Part shown: piece after piece, positions 25,161 to 34,185 of the stretch
Layout of the letters: every line of letters begins with the position of its first letter
Position numbering within the stretch: position 1 is the stretch's first letter
Assembly: GCA_965662545.1 (NCBI GenBank)
Contig: CBFIHZ010000005.1
Span: 57,682-121,681, forward strand
DNA: 64,000 nucleotides
DNA from: CPC320 sp002684375
GTDB taxonomy: Bacteria; Pseudomonadota; Alphaproteobacteria; Rhodobacterales; Rhodobacteraceae
Direction: 5' to 3'
Notes under the pieces: model-generated
What the model saw: the letters and a program-made list of their open reading frames with translations, nothing else
Told to the model about the DNA's origin: nothing
The model's database searches: none
Translations under genes and position numbers: made by a program

Positions 25161-26165
25161 CTAAGCGCCGAGGCTTGCCATATAAACGCTGGTGTCAGCC
25201 ATTCGGTTTGAAAAACCCCACTCGTTGTCATACCAAATCAACACCCGACACAGATTCCCATCCATCACTTTGGTTTGATCTGTGGCCAAAATGCTGCTTC
25301 TTGGGTCGTGGTTGAAGTCAATGGAAACCAGTTTTTCATCTGTGATACCGAGAACGCCGTTTAAGGGGCCGGCTGCAGCGGCGGTAACCATTTGATTGAT
25401 TTCTGCCGCGCTGGTATCGCGAAGGGTCTCAAAGGTCAGGTCAACGCAAGAGACATTCGGTGTCGGGACACGAATTGCAACGCCGTCCAACTTGCCGGCC
25501 AGTTCCGGCAGAACTAGCCCAACAGCCTTTGCCGCACCGGTTGACGTTGGGATCATGCTCAGGGCGGCGGAGCGTGACCGATAGAGATCACTATGCATGG
25601 TGTCGAGGGCAGGTTGATCGCCAGTATAGCTGTGAACCGTTGTCATAAATCCGCGTTTTATCCCAATGTTTTGATGTAAAACTTGCGCGACCGGTGACAG
25701 GCAATTCGTCGTACATGAGGCGTTCGAGATTACCCGGTCTTCTGCGCTGATCTCGGTGTGGTTGACACCGTAAACAATGGTTTTATCCGCGCCTTTTGAT
25801 GGGGCCGAAACCAGAACGCGGGTCGCACCGTTGTCAAGGTGAATGGCGGCTTTCTCACGATCGGTGAACACACCGGTACATTCAAGCGCGACATCCACAT
25901 CCTGCCACGGCAGGTCAGCCGGGTTGCGCAGGGCCGTCACCCGGATATCCCCGCGTCCGGCGTTCAGACTGGTTTCACTATGGTTTATCTTTACCGGAAA
26001 GCGGCCGTGCACGCTGTCGTATTGCAGCAAATGAGCGTTGGTTGCGACAGATCCCAGATCATTGATGGCAATGACTTCGATATCGCTACGGTCTGACTCT
26101 ATGATCGCCCGTAAAATATTTCGCCCAATACGCCCAAACCCATTTATTGCAACTTTGACCGGCAT
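25161..26165 (-). CDS. gap: Glyceraldehyde-3-phosphate dehydrogenase, copy 1 (NAD type)
   Basis: 334 residues from ATG 26165; a GTG at 26171 abuts the AAAGGGG ribosome-binding site and is rejected. NAD-fold INGFGRIGRNILRA, catalytic Cys in SNASCTTNCLSPVAQ, and WYDNEWGFSNRM at the C-terminus. The second strand ends EVIAINDLG; the Asp after Asn is the residue that favours NAD over NADP, pointing to a glycolytic/ED role. A TGATAGCGCTAACA operator lies 23 bases upstream. A GC-rich inverted repeat (CTTAGCGC/GCGCTAAG) sits at its stop but has no T-run. Confidence 0.95.
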   Translation of the reverse strand: MPVKVAINGFGRIGRNILRAIIESDRSDIEVIAINDLGSVATNAHLLQYDSVHGRFPVKINHSETSLNAGRGDIRVTALRNPADLPWQDVDVALECTGVFTDREKAAIHLDNGATRVLVSAPSKGADKTIVYGVNHTEISAEDRVISNASCTTNCLSPVAQVLHQNIGIKRGFMTTVHSYTGDQPALDTMHSDLYRSRSAALSMIPTSTGAAKAVGLVLPELAGKLDGVAIRVPTPNVSCVDLTFETLRDTSAAEINQMVTAAAAGPLNGVLGITDEKLVSIDFNHDPRSSILATDQTKVMDGNLCRVLIWYDNEWGFSNRMADTSVYMASLGA

Positions 26166-26187
26166 GCTCACCCCTTTGACAAATTTA

Positions 26188-26201
26188 TGATAGCGCTAAC
26201 A
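26188..26201 (-). promoter_or_regulatory. LacI-type operator upstream of gap copy 1
   Basis: TGATAGCGCTAACA differs at one position from the symmetrical TGTTAGCGCTAACA that also occurs before zwf and, in variants, before the second gap gene. It lies 23-36 bases upstream of the ATG. The shared site suggests a LacI-family carbon regulator such as the CceR/PckR type known in alphaproteobacteria. Confidence 0.55.
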
Positions 26202-26291
26202 CCATGATTTCGACTTAAAGTCAAGATCACGCAACGGATCCTAGGTAGTGCTGGCTTTAATGATGTATCCTTACCACGGCTAATTTGCGCA

Positions 26292-26435
26292 TTAGCGCCA
26301 AATCGCTATTTCTTCCATGGCTAAGACGAATTTTTGGGCAAGAAATAAAGCGTTCTCGCTGTTGCTGAATCCAAAATCTAGCATGAGAAAAGCCAGTACG
26401 GACAGTCCCAAACCCGCTGAAATTGTATTAGTCAT
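26292..26435 (-). CDS. 47-residue membrane protein between the two gap genes
   Basis: ATG at 26435 follows GGTGGTGAGATA. The product MTNTISAGLGLSVLAFLMLD continues to a hydrophobic helix (residues ~5-22), then a segment ending LAMEEIAIWR. Small proteins with this plan (one N-terminal helix, an ENxLFLxxKF block, a terminal WR) are, to my recollection, recurrent near gap in Rhodobacteraceae; I cannot verify this here. Function unknown. It sits 66 bases after the stop of gap copy 2 and before gap copy 1, all in one direction, which suggests one transcription unit. Confidence 0.6.
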   Translation of the reverse strand: MTNTISAGLGLSVLAFLMLDFGFSNSENALFLAQKFVLAMEEIAIWR

Positions 26436-26500
26436 TATCTCACCACCTGAAATAGTAATTGGATTTAATAACACAATCTTAACTATTTCAGAGCGAGAAA

Positions 26501-27505
26501 TCAATGTAAAAGTCGACCCATGGCTCCGGCAACGTCGGCCATGCGGCAGGAGAACCCCCATTCATTGTCATACCATGCCAGCACCCGCACGGTGCGCCCC
26601 CCGACCACTTTGGTCTGGTCGGGGGCAAAAATTGACGAGTGAGGGGTGTGGTTAAAGTCTATCGAAACTTTGGGAGCCGGGTCATAACTCATGACCGCGC
26701 CCATGTGACCGTTGGCGGCCTCTTGAACAATTGCGTTCACATCGGCGACAGTGACCGATTTACCGGCTTCGAAGGTCAGATCAATAGCCGAGACATTTGG
26801 CGTGGGGACGCGGATAGCAGTGCCGTCCAACTTGCCGTCAAGTTCCGGCAGCACCAGACCCAAAGCTTTCGCCGCACCGGTAGACGTGGGAATCATTGCC
26901 ATTGCGGCTGCCCGGGCACGATAGAGATCGTCATGACGACGGTCTAACGTGGGTTGATCGCCGGTATAGCTGTGGATCGTGGTCATAATCCCACGTTCAA
27001 TCCCAATGGCATCGTTCAAAACCTTAGCCAGAGGCGCCAGACAGTTCGTGGTGCAGGATCCGTTTGAGACCATATGATCCTGCGCTGTCAAACTGCGGTG
27101 GTTGACGCCGTACACAATCGTCTTATCGACCTGTTTCGCCGGCGCTGAGATCAGAACTGATTTTGCGCCGCGATCTAGATGTACTTTGGCGCGGGCGCCG
27201 TCGTTGAATTTACCGGTACATTCAAGAACCACATCACAGCCATCCCAATCAAGGCTCGTGGGGTCATAGCTTGAGAAAACCTGCATTGGACCACGACCTA
27301 AATCAAGGGTGTCTTTTGTGACCTGTACTGTGCCGCCAAACCGACCGTGAATACTGTCATAGCGCAACAAATGTGCATTGGTCTCTATGGGCCCGGTGGC
27401 ATTTATCTTGACCACCTGCACATCATTGCGGGCACTTTCGGCAATATGTGCCAGAGTGCAACGGCCAATTCGGCCAAATCCATTGATACCGAGTGTGACT
27501 GTCAT
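26501..27505 (-). CDS. gap: Glyceraldehyde-3-phosphate dehydrogenase, copy 2 (NADP-leaning)
   Basis: 334 residues, INGFGRIGRCTLAHIAES at the N-terminus, catalytic Cys in SNGSCTTNCLAPLAKVL, and ISRMADV-type end read as WYDNEWGFSCRMAD. The second strand ends VVKINATG: the NAD-selecting Asp of copy 1 is replaced by Ala, as in GapB-type gluconeogenic enzymes that use NADP. I infer a gluconeogenic role. It follows tkt by ~220 bases on the same strand; two LacI-type sites lie in that gap. The paralogue 336 bases downstream shares the fold but differs across the cofactor site. Confidence 0.94.
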   Translation of the reverse strand: MTVTLGINGFGRIGRCTLAHIAESARNDVQVVKINATGPIETNAHLLRYDSIHGRFGGTVQVTKDTLDLGRGPMQVFSSYDPTSLDWDGCDVVLECTGKFNDGARAKVHLDRGAKSVLISAPAKQVDKTIVYGVNHRSLTAQDHMVSNGSCTTNCLAPLAKVLNDAIGIERGIMTTIHSYTGDQPTLDRRHDDLYRARAAAMAMIPTSTGAAKALGLVLPELDGKLDGTAIRVPTPNVSAIDLTFEAGKSVTVADVNAIVQEAANGHMGAVMSYDPAPKVSIDFNHTPHSSIFAPDQTKVVGGRTVRVLAWYDNEWGFSCRMADVAGAMGRLLH

Positions 27506-27590
27506 GCTGCCGCTCCTGCTACGCTGATATGCGTGCTTGTATACGACTAGCCTTGCTGGATTAAAAGAAAAAAATACTTACTTTACAATA

Positions 27591-27633
27591 TGTTAGCGGT
27601 AACAAAAGAAATGAGTTCGTGGTTGCGCTAACA
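27591..27633 (-). promoter_or_regulatory. Two LacI-type operators upstream of gap copy 2
   Basis: TGTTAGCGGTAACA at 27591-27604 is nearly a perfect palindrome (TGTTA-GCGG-TAACA), and TGGTTGCGCTAACA lies at 27620-27633, centre-to-centre 29 bases. They are 86-128 bases before the gap copy 2 ATG and after the tkt stop, so the gene may have its own promoter. The same motif is found at zwf and gap copy 1. Confidence 0.55.
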
Positions 27634-27726
27634 ATGTGGGACGTTCTTTGATTTTGCATGTAAATTGTCCGTGCCGCACGGTGTACAACCGCGCGGCATA
27701 GATTTTTGAGGCTCAAAAAGGGCCGG

Positions 27727-29742
27727 TTACAGCAGAGATTTAACGGCCGCCACGGTTGCGTCAGCGGTGATTCCCATCTGCTGGTAAATAACCTCTGCGG
27801 GGGCCGATACGCCAAATCCGCTCATACCAATAAAGCTGGCTTTGTTTTCACGACCGCGTTCGCCCAACAACCACTGGTCCCACCCCTGACGCACGCCTGC
27901 CTCAATCGCGACCCGCACCGGGCCACCTGGCAGAACCCGCCTGCGATAGGCGGCGTCTTGTGCGGCAAATAGTTCCATACATGGCATCGAGACAACCCGC
28001 GTGCCAATGCCTTCGGCTTGCAAGGTGTCGCGGGCCGCCAAGGCGATTGAAACCTCCGAGCCTGTGGCGATTAGAATGGCTTGGCGCCGGCCAACGGCAT
28101 CAGCCAGAACATAGGCCCCCTGTGCTGATAGGTTTTTGGTTTTATGATCGGTCCGCACGGTCGGGAGCCCTTGGCGCGATAGCGCCAGCACGGTTGGGGT
28201 GGTTTTAGAGGTCAATGCAACCTCCCAACTTTCGGCGGTCTCGACCGTATCTGCGGGACGAAACACATAAGTATTGGGGGTTCCACGGCTGATTGCCAGA
28301 TGCTCGACCGGCTGGTGCGTGGGGCCGTCTTCGCCCAATCCAATAGAGTCATGGGTCATCACAAAGACCGTTGGCACCTGCATCAGCGCTGCCAATCGCA
28401 TCGCTGGGCGGGCATAATCGGTAAAGCACATAAAAGTCCCGCCATAGGGCCGTACTCCGCCATGCAATGCCATGCCGTTCATCGCGGCCGCCATGCCGTG
28501 CTCGCGTATGCCCCAATAGACATAGCGTCCACCGCGATTGTCTGTATCAAACACCCCTAGATCGCCGGTCTTGGTATTATTCGATCCGGTCAGGTCGGCC
28601 GATCCGCCGACGGTCTCAGCCATCAGTGGATTGACCACATTTAATACCATCTCGCTGGATTTTCTGGTTGCTACCTTTGGCGCGTCTGCCGCCACCTGTT
28701 TTTTCAGTGCCTTGATCGCCGCCCCGAGTTTTTTGGGCGCATCACCGGCATAGATGCGGGCAAATTCTGCTTGTTTTGTACCAGAAAGCCCTGCCAAACG
28801 TGCTTCCCACTCCAGCCGAGCCGCAGTGCCCTTACGGCCGATATCCGCCCATTGGGCTTTGATTTCGGCCGGAATTTCAAACGCCGCTGAAGTCCAGCCA
28901 TAGGCGGCCTTGGTGTCGGCAACCAGTGTTGCATCGGTCAGGGCGCCATGTCCTTTTGACGTGTCCTGCGCAGAGGAGCCCAGCGCAATATGTGTTTTGC
29001 ACGCAATCATCGACGGCGACGCGCTCTTTTTGGCATTTTTGATTGCAGCATCAATCGCCATCGGATCATGGCCGTCTATTTCTTGCACATCCCAGCCGCT
29101 GGCCTTGAAGCGGGCCACCTGATCCGTGCGGTCGGACAGATCGACAGACCCGTCGATCGTGATGTTGTTATTGTCCCAAAACACGATGAGCTTTGACAGC
29201 GCTTGACGTCCGGCAAGCCCGATTGCCTCTTGGCTGATGCCTTCCATCAAACACCCGTCGCCTGCAATGACATAGGTATGGTGATCGACGATCTTGGCAC
29301 CATAGCGGGCGCGTTGGATCTCTTCGGCCATGGCAAAGCCGACCGAATTGGCGATGCCCTGACCCAACGGGCCCGTGGTGACTTCGACACCTGTGGCGTG
29401 GCCGTATTCCGGGTGGCCTGCGGTGATGGCGCCCCATTGGCGGAAATTTCGGATCTGATCGATTGTCATATCGGCGTATCCGGTCAGATGCAGTAGGCTG
29501 TAGATCAACATCGAGCCGTGGCCGGCCGACAGGATAAAGCGATCCCGATCCTGCCAGTACGGGGCAGTGGCATCAAATTTGAGATGATTTTCAAACAGCA
29601 CTGTCGCGACATCGGCCATGCCCATCGGCATGCCTGAGTGACCAGAATTTGCTGCGCGCACAGCATCGAGCGTCAAAGCGCGGATGGCGGCAGCTTTTTG
29701 CCAATGGGCGGGGTGCCGGGTCCGAAGGTCTTGAATGTCCAA
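27727..29742 (-). CDS. tkt: Transketolase
   Basis: 671 residues. Thiamine diphosphate binding: GDGCLMEGISQEAIGLAGRQ begins the motif and WDNNNITIDG ends it; GPLGQGIANSVG, the transketolase signature RFILSAGHGSMLIYSLLHL (part) and GLGEDGPTHQPVEHLA are present. It moves two-carbon units in the pentose phosphate pathway. The start codon appears to be TTG at 29742 (product MDIQDL...): no in-frame ATG exists before NSGHSGMPMG, and AAGGGAT lies eleven bases upstream. It leads the tkt-gap run. Confidence 0.95.
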   Translation of the reverse strand: MDIQDLRTRHPAHWQKAAAIRALTLDAVRAANSGHSGMPMGMADVATVLFENHLKFDATAPYWQDRDRFILSAGHGSMLIYSLLHLTGYADMTIDQIRNFRQWGAITAGHPEYGHATGVEVTTGPLGQGIANSVGFAMAEEIQRARYGAKIVDHHTYVIAGDGCLMEGISQEAIGLAGRQALSKLIVFWDNNNITIDGSVDLSDRTDQVARFKASGWDVQEIDGHDPMAIDAAIKNAKKSASPSMIACKTHIALGSSAQDTSKGHGALTDATLVADTKAAYGWTSAAFEIPAEIKAQWADIGRKGTAARLEWEARLAGLSGTKQAEFARIYAGDAPKKLGAAIKALKKQVAADAPKVATRKSSEMVLNVVNPLMAETVGGSADLTGSNNTKTGDLGVFDTDNRGGRYVYWGIREHGMAAAMNGMALHGGVRPYGGTFMCFTDYARPAMRLAALMQVPTVFVMTHDSIGLGEDGPTHQPVEHLAISRGTPNTYVFRPADTVETAESWEVALTSKTTPTVLALSRQGLPTVRTDHKTKNLSAQGAYVLADAVGRRQAILIATGSEVSIALAARDTLQAEGIGTRVVSMPCMELFAAQDAAYRRRVLPGGPVRVAIEAGVRQGWDQWLLGERGRENKASFIGMSGFGVSAPAEVIYQQMGITADATVAAVKSLL

Positions 29743-29942
29743 AATACGGGTATCCCTTAGATGAATGAGTGATCAGAAGCTCAATACCAGCCTCAAAGCG
29801 AAGATCAAGCCACGCTTGACGTCGTTTGCGGGTCATAGAGAGATTTATTTTGTTTAAAGTAATCTATAATCTTGTCATGCGCCCTGCGAATCGTCATGGC
29901 GTGGCTGATTTCGACTTAGACAAAAATGGGGATGGATATCCG

Positions 29943-30485
29943 ATGCCGCAAATAGATGTGACTGAACGGCGGATCACTACGGCGCTGGACCGGATACGAA
30001 AAAGTATTGAACGCGAGCCAGTTCCACAAATGGCCAACGCTGTGGCACATGAACTTGAGAGTAAAGTCAGCCAATTGCAATCAAACTTGCAGGAGGCAAA
30101 TGCGGAACTGGCAGAAGAACAGTCAACCAATGCGCAGCTTGAACAGCGGGTCCGTCGTCTGCGCGAGCGCCAGCAGGGGTTTCTGACCAAGCTTGAAGCC
30201 GACATCGGTAAACAGCAATCCGCAATGCGCAAGCTCGATGAAGATCTGCAAAAACTGCGCCTCGCCAACGAACAATTGCGTCAGAGCAATCACGCGCTGC
30301 GCACCGCCAATGAAACTGGGGTCGCGGATGCGGAATTGATCAACAAAGCGATGATGGAAGAGATTGTGTCACTGCATGCGGCCCGAAGTGCCGATCAGGC
30401 CGAGGCGCAGGTGGTCATCACATCGCTCAATGTATTGCTGCAGAAAACCGCCTCGAATGGTGCTGGATTTGAGGAGAGCCTGTAA
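29943..30485 (+). CDS. Coiled-coil protein preceding zapA
   Basis: 180 residues from ATG 29943 (MPQIDVTERRITTALDRIRK); the frame is open further upstream but without a good start. Residues ~40-170 are a continuous heptad-rich coiled coil (ELESKVSQLQSNLQEANAEL, KLDEDLQKLRLANEQLRQSN). Soluble, no signal peptide or membrane helix. The TAA overlaps the zapA ATG (TAATG), so the two are coupled. A division-related role through ZapA is inference from linkage; functionally it is uncharacterised to my knowledge. Confidence 0.8.
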   Translation: MPQIDVTERRITTALDRIRKSIEREPVPQMANAVAHELESKVSQLQSNLQEANAELAEEQSTNAQLEQRVRRLRERQQGFLTKLEADIGKQQSAMRKLDEDLQKLRLANEQLRQSNHALRTANETGVADAELINKAMMEEIVSLHAARSADQAEAQVVITSLNVLLQKTASNGAGFEESL

Positions 30486-30880
30486 TGCCGGAAATCCAAG
30501 TCAACATTGGTGGACGCAGCTTTGATGTCGCCTGTGCGCCGGGCGAAGAGGCCCACTTGCAGAAGGCCGCAAAAATGCTCGACACTGAGACCGAGATTTT
30601 AACCAAACATATCGGCCGTTTGCCCGAAGCCCGGATGCTGCTGATGGCCGGGTTGATGTTGGCTGATCGCACCTCGGGATTAGAAGAGAGGGCAAAGACG
30701 GCAGAGACCGCATTGGAAGAGACCCAAGCAAAGCTGCACGATCTGCGGCGACGGCGCGGCACAGGCAGCGCCAGCGCCGAACCGGTGTCTGAGGGCGCAG
30801 CAATGGCTTTTGCCGATATCGCCGATGAGGCTGAAGCACTGGCGGATATGATTGAGCGTCGACGACGCGCCGAGCGTTAG
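30485..30880 (+). CDS. zapA: Cell division protein ZapA
   Basis: 131 residues. The N-terminal ~90 residues follow ZapA: PEIQVNIGGRSFDVACAPGE then EEAHLQKAAKMLDTETEIL and a helix ending MLLMAGLMLADRTSGLEERA. ZapA bundles FtsZ filaments at midcell. The C-terminal part (~95-131) is an alphaproteobacterial extension with acidic helix and a basic end (IERRRRAER). Coupled to the coiled-coil gene before it. Confidence 0.93.
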   Translation: MPEIQVNIGGRSFDVACAPGEEAHLQKAAKMLDTETEILTKHIGRLPEARMLLMAGLMLADRTSGLEERAKTAETALEETQAKLHDLRRRRGTGSASAEPVSEGAAMAFADIADEAEALADMIERRRRAER

Positions 30881-31186
30881 GGTGGCACTGGTGAGGTTTT
30901 AGGATCGGTCAAGATTTGTAAAAAGTGGCATCTGAACGGTAACATGGCGGTCATTCGCTGCGTTTATACCTGGGTCGACTGCGGAGGCGCGATTTAACGT
31001 ACTGTTGTTTCTGCTGAAATTTTACCAATCTTTGAAGGATTTGATCACGTCGCTGATGTCAATCTAGCCAAATAGGGGATCAAGCGATGTTTGGTATTGC
31101 GATTAAGGATCCAAATTGTTTGCCTGCGGGCTAGAAAGTTCGCACACTCGGGACAATCCCCAAACTTCCAAACAGGAGTGCACAGA
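30881..31186. other. Intergenic stretch after zapA
   Basis: 306 bases without a gene. In many proteobacteria the 6S RNA gene lies next to zapA, but I cannot draw the closing stem or recognise a 6S core here. AATAGGGGATCAAGCGATG near 31070-31089 and CAGGAGTG at 31171-31178 are the only ribosome-binding-like motifs; the latter serves the VOC gene. Confidence 0.35.
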
Positions 31187-31603
31187 ATGATTGCCTACGT
31201 CACCGTTGGGGCTGACGACATCGATTGCGCAGAACGTTTTTATTCTGCGTTCCTGCCAGCCCTTGGTTACGGGTTAGAAAGGTTTCAAGGGGATCTTAGC
31301 TATGTTCTGCCCGTACAACCGGGACAGTCCCCGGTTCTGCCAGATTTCTACGTTAAATCACCCTTTGATGGATGTCGGGCCTTGCCTGGAAACGGTACTA
31401 TGACCGCATTTCAGACGCGCAGTCAAAAGCAGGTTCGTGACCTTCACTCTGCCGCGCTTGCCGCTGGAGGTTTTGACGAGGGCCAGCCCGGTTTTCGTAA
31501 CGCGTATGGCCCCCATTTTTATGTTGGCTATCTTCGCGACCCTCATGGTAACAAGATCGCATTGTTCTCCAGCGATGCAAACGAACCCGGACGCGACGGA
31601 TAA
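31187..31603 (+). CDS. VOC (glyoxalase/bleomycin-resistance fold) family protein
   Basis: 138 residues from ATG 31187, nine bases after GGAG. Two beta-alpha-beta-beta-beta modules: MIAYVTVGADDIDCAERFYS opens the first and ends near DFYVKSPFDG; the second ends YVGYLRDPHGNKIALFSS, the usual VOC C-terminus. Such proteins are metal-dependent lyases, dioxygenases or binding proteins; the substrate cannot be read. It stands at the left margin of the AT-rich island. Confidence 0.88.
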   Translation: MIAYVTVGADDIDCAERFYSAFLPALGYGLERFQGDLSYVLPVQPGQSPVLPDFYVKSPFDGCRALPGNGTMTAFQTRSQKQVRDLHSAALAAGGFDEGQPGFRNAYGPHFYVGYLRDPHGNKIALFSSDANEPGRDG

Positions 31604-32632
31604 CACCGGTTTCGCGGGCCACAAAAGCCGCTGGTTTGCACGCCAGATCTAGTGACCGTGGAGTAGAGTTTCGTCTACTAAATGAGGCGGCATTATGATG
31701 TTTTGTGATGCCAAGAACCCGACACCCAAAAAGCAGTTGAAGAAGGTATTCTCTTTGCCGTGATCGCAGCCATTCGTCCCATTGCAGAAGGTGCGATAGA
31801 TACAAGCTGTCCCGTCAATTTGATCGTCATGCAGCCGCAGCTCTGTGGTTCGTGTGGTAGCATCGACGTCTAAGATAGAGTTTGCGCAGTGCAGCAATAC
31901 GACGCTGAGCTGATAGTCATCGTCGCAAATGCCGTCAAACAGCTGGCTCAGTTTTTTAGCAAGAAGACAGCGATGCGCAAAACGATGATAATGCACGTCT
32001 CACGCAGGCGCAGCGCGGTCACAAGCGCGGTCGTAACCTATGTAAACGCCCAAATTATCAACGCATCTTCGACAAAGGATGCTGTGCTTACAATCGTCTC
32101 AATAGGCGCTGCTCACCGCGCGGCGGCCCAGAGCGTTTTTTGGGATTTCCAATGAAGTTGAGATAGTTGCCTTTAACAGGCCTTTGAGGTGCGCACAGCT
32201 GGTGCTGCTTATCTCGAAACATTACTTTGTTGATTGATAAAGAGGTCTGTCTGTAGCGTTCATCATTCGCTGTGTGAATTGACCGTTATGGATTGTGATA
32301 TTCGGCTGGCCCAACGAGCTATATCAAATCATACGTCAAATAAGTGAAACCCGCCCGCGTTTGCAACTGGAGCTATGGGTCAATAAAACGGTAAAGATCG
32401 TCTGGTCAGTTTTAACCAACAACCAACTTTAAGCACTGCAAACTGTCTTAATGGAAACCACAATGCGTCAGTAAGGATCTCGAAGCTATCGTGCAAAAGC
32501 CTGCGGGCAAAATCAAAATATGTTGCTGAATGCACCTGAATCAAAAGGTTGTTAAGCTGTCAGAAATTGATTTGTGGACCCCATCAGGGTCCGTGGTCGA
32601 AATCGCACAAACACAAATTGTCGCGACGATCC
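31604..32632. other. Gene-poor margin of the accessory island
   Basis: About 1 kb with no intact gene I can defend. A minus frame at 31649-31996 gives a Cys-rich 115-residue product (CDDDYQLSVVLLHC, TFCNGTNGCDHG) and a plus frame at 31889-32155 gives 88 residues; they overlap antisense and neither has a good ribosome-binding site. The region may hold remnants of older insertions. Confidence 0.35.
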
Positions 32633-33061
32633 TTATAGGGCAGAACCCTCGGCTGTTGGAGGCTGGGGGTTGTTTTTGGGATTACTATCTATCTTGTTGA
32701 GTTCTTCAATTTTGCCTGACTTCAATAAAATCTCTAAATCGAAAAAGAGTGCGTCGGCCAAAGCTAAGGAGTAGACTTGCTCATCACCTTTGTAAAAAGC
32801 GAAAGATCTTAGATGCTTTTGCACTTTTTCAGGGTTAGATATTGTCTGCTTTGTCCAGTCGTACAACGGGTAATCTTCCGTTCCGTTTTGTTCAGCTTCT
32901 GCGCAGTAATCAGAAAAACCATCAAAGGTACAGACGAGCCTGGTGCCGTGTTTTTGCGCGATGGCATTGATTTCAATAACCTCAGCGCTTTGTGATGTAG
33001 TACGAAGAGCCTCGGAGAGCTCTTTGCTCACTCTAATTCTAATTTGATAAAGCCACGGCAT
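32633..33061 (-). CDS. Hypothetical protein, 142 residues
   Basis: Begins MPWLYQIRIRVSKELSEALR and is soluble and acidic, with a well-mixed composition (VCTFDGFSDYCAEAEQNG, QVYSLALADALFFDLEILLK) and a Pro-rich end. RIRVSKELSE resembles the beta strand plus helix of small alpha/beta sandwich proteins, but I do not recognise a family. AT-rich relative to the core. Start without a strong ribosome-binding site, so the exact N-terminus is uncertain. Confidence 0.6.
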   Translation of the reverse strand: MPWLYQIRIRVSKELSEALRTTSQSAEVIEINAIAQKHGTRLVCTFDGFSDYCAEAEQNGTEDYPLYDWTKQTISNPEKVQKHLRSFAFYKGDEQVYSLALADALFFDLEILLKSGKIEELNKIDSNPKNNPQPPTAEGSAL

Positions 33062-33133
33062 TGGGATGGTGTCATTCCTACATGTTAATGTGATATTTTT
33101 CTTATCTTTTCTTACTCTCTTATTTCCTTTTAC

Positions 33134-33328
33134 TTAATGGGTATCGTCGGGCACGCCTTTGCGCCGGAAAAACGGTATCATAAAGACGAGGCACGCAATG
33201 AGAAAAAAAACGCTGCCAAACATAGCCCAAAAACTGCCAACGCTGGCTATGCAAAAACCAATCGCCGAAATGAGAAACAAAACCCAACCAAGTAAATTGA
33301 TGTAATGGTCAGTCATATGGATATGCAT
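33134..33328 (-). CDS. Small two-helix membrane protein
   Basis: 64 residues from ATG 33328 (or 60 from 33316): MHIHMTDHYINLLGWVLFLI starts it, two hydrophobic helices span ~10-28 and ~32-50, and the end is basic then acidic (FFRRKGVPDDTH). Compact inner-membrane proteins of this form are common in Rhodobacterales and of unknown role. The frame is open upstream to 33469 but the added residues do not look coding. Confidence 0.6.
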   Translation of the reverse strand: MHIHMTDHYINLLGWVLFLISAIGFCIASVGSFWAMFGSVFFLIACLVFMIPFFRRKGVPDDTH

Positions 33329-33797
33329 ATTCTGAAGGCCTCTCTGCATAGATTTATTTTTATATGAGTTATCAAAAGCTACAAAATACTCAATACATAT
33401 CTCAGATTGGAAAAATTCTGGGACAGCGTCGCAGGCGTGGGATACCCTAATTTGGGGTGGTGTGGCCACACTGAATACCCCTTAAGATTGTAAAAGGGCG
33501 GTGGGCTGTGACCTGTTATTCGCAGCAGATTTTGTCATATCCAGCATCTGTAGTCTTGGGATTTAGGTTCTGCAATTTTTATGCTCTAGACAAGTGGGTC
33601 ATGCACGGAGCCAACATTTTGCTTAATCGCTTGGTCGGTTATTGAGGAGGAGCTTTGCAAAGGCAGTCTGACCCAATCAACTCCTCAAGCTGTGTCTCGC
33701 AGCCCTGACGTCTTAATTTCCGGTAAAAACTCCGGCTGCAGTAAATAAATGGTTTTTCGAGACTTGTTTTTCAGTCAAACACATTATTTTCAGCGGT
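33329..33797. other. Intergenic stretch in the island
   Basis: No gene recognised in these 469 bases. TTGAGGAGGAGCTTTGC at 33641-33657 contains a perfect ribosome-binding-like GGAGGAG but no reading frame of useful length follows it. Confidence 0.35.
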
Positions 33798-34004
33798 ATG
33801 AAACACCTGTCCCCTGATCAAATTAGCGACGTTATACAGATGGCGCTTTCAGACCACATATCATTCGAGCACATCCAGCAGCAGTACGGTTTACGTGAAA
33901 AAGAGGTAAAAACCTTGATGCGAAACAATCTTCGTAGGGGCAGTTATCAAGCATGGCGGAAAAGGGTCAGGGATTTTGGCAGCAGAAGAGCGTTTTACAA
34001 ATAG
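33798..34004 (+). CDS. TIGR03643/DUF2805 family protein
   Basis: 68 residues. The plan SPDQISDVIQMALSDHISFE, then QYGLREKEVKTLMR and a terminal SYQAWRKRVRDFGSRR is that of the TIGR03643 (DUF2805) family: a small helix-turn-helix-like basic protein of unknown function found next to photolyase or oxidoreductase genes in many marine bacteria. Here it stands alone. Nucleic-acid binding is possible from the basic C-terminus but unproven. Confidence 0.8.
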   Translation: MKHLSPDQISDVIQMALSDHISFEHIQQQYGLREKEVKTLMRNNLRRGSYQAWRKRVRDFGSRRAFYK

Positions 34005-34185
34005 TAGCCTCTTTTTGAATAAAATCACGATAATATTCAGAAAATCAAAGGGGTAAAGCAGTGTCTTTCATTTGCAGTAGCCGGTCCACGACCTGTAAGT
34101 TTGGGATTGGCAAAGCGGTAAACTTGGTAATGTGCGAAGTTTTGAGGGTGTATGCTGAGAGTGTACGTCACTTGAATGAGCAGCT

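Noticed and set aside
30881..31186. 6S RNA gene after zapA
   Set aside because: Location is typical, but no closing stem, central bubble or downstream formyl-THF cyclo-ligase gene could be recognised.
31649..31996. Cys-rich 115-residue minus-strand frame
   Set aside because: No ribosome-binding site or signal peptide; antisense overlap with another frame. Kept only as a note.
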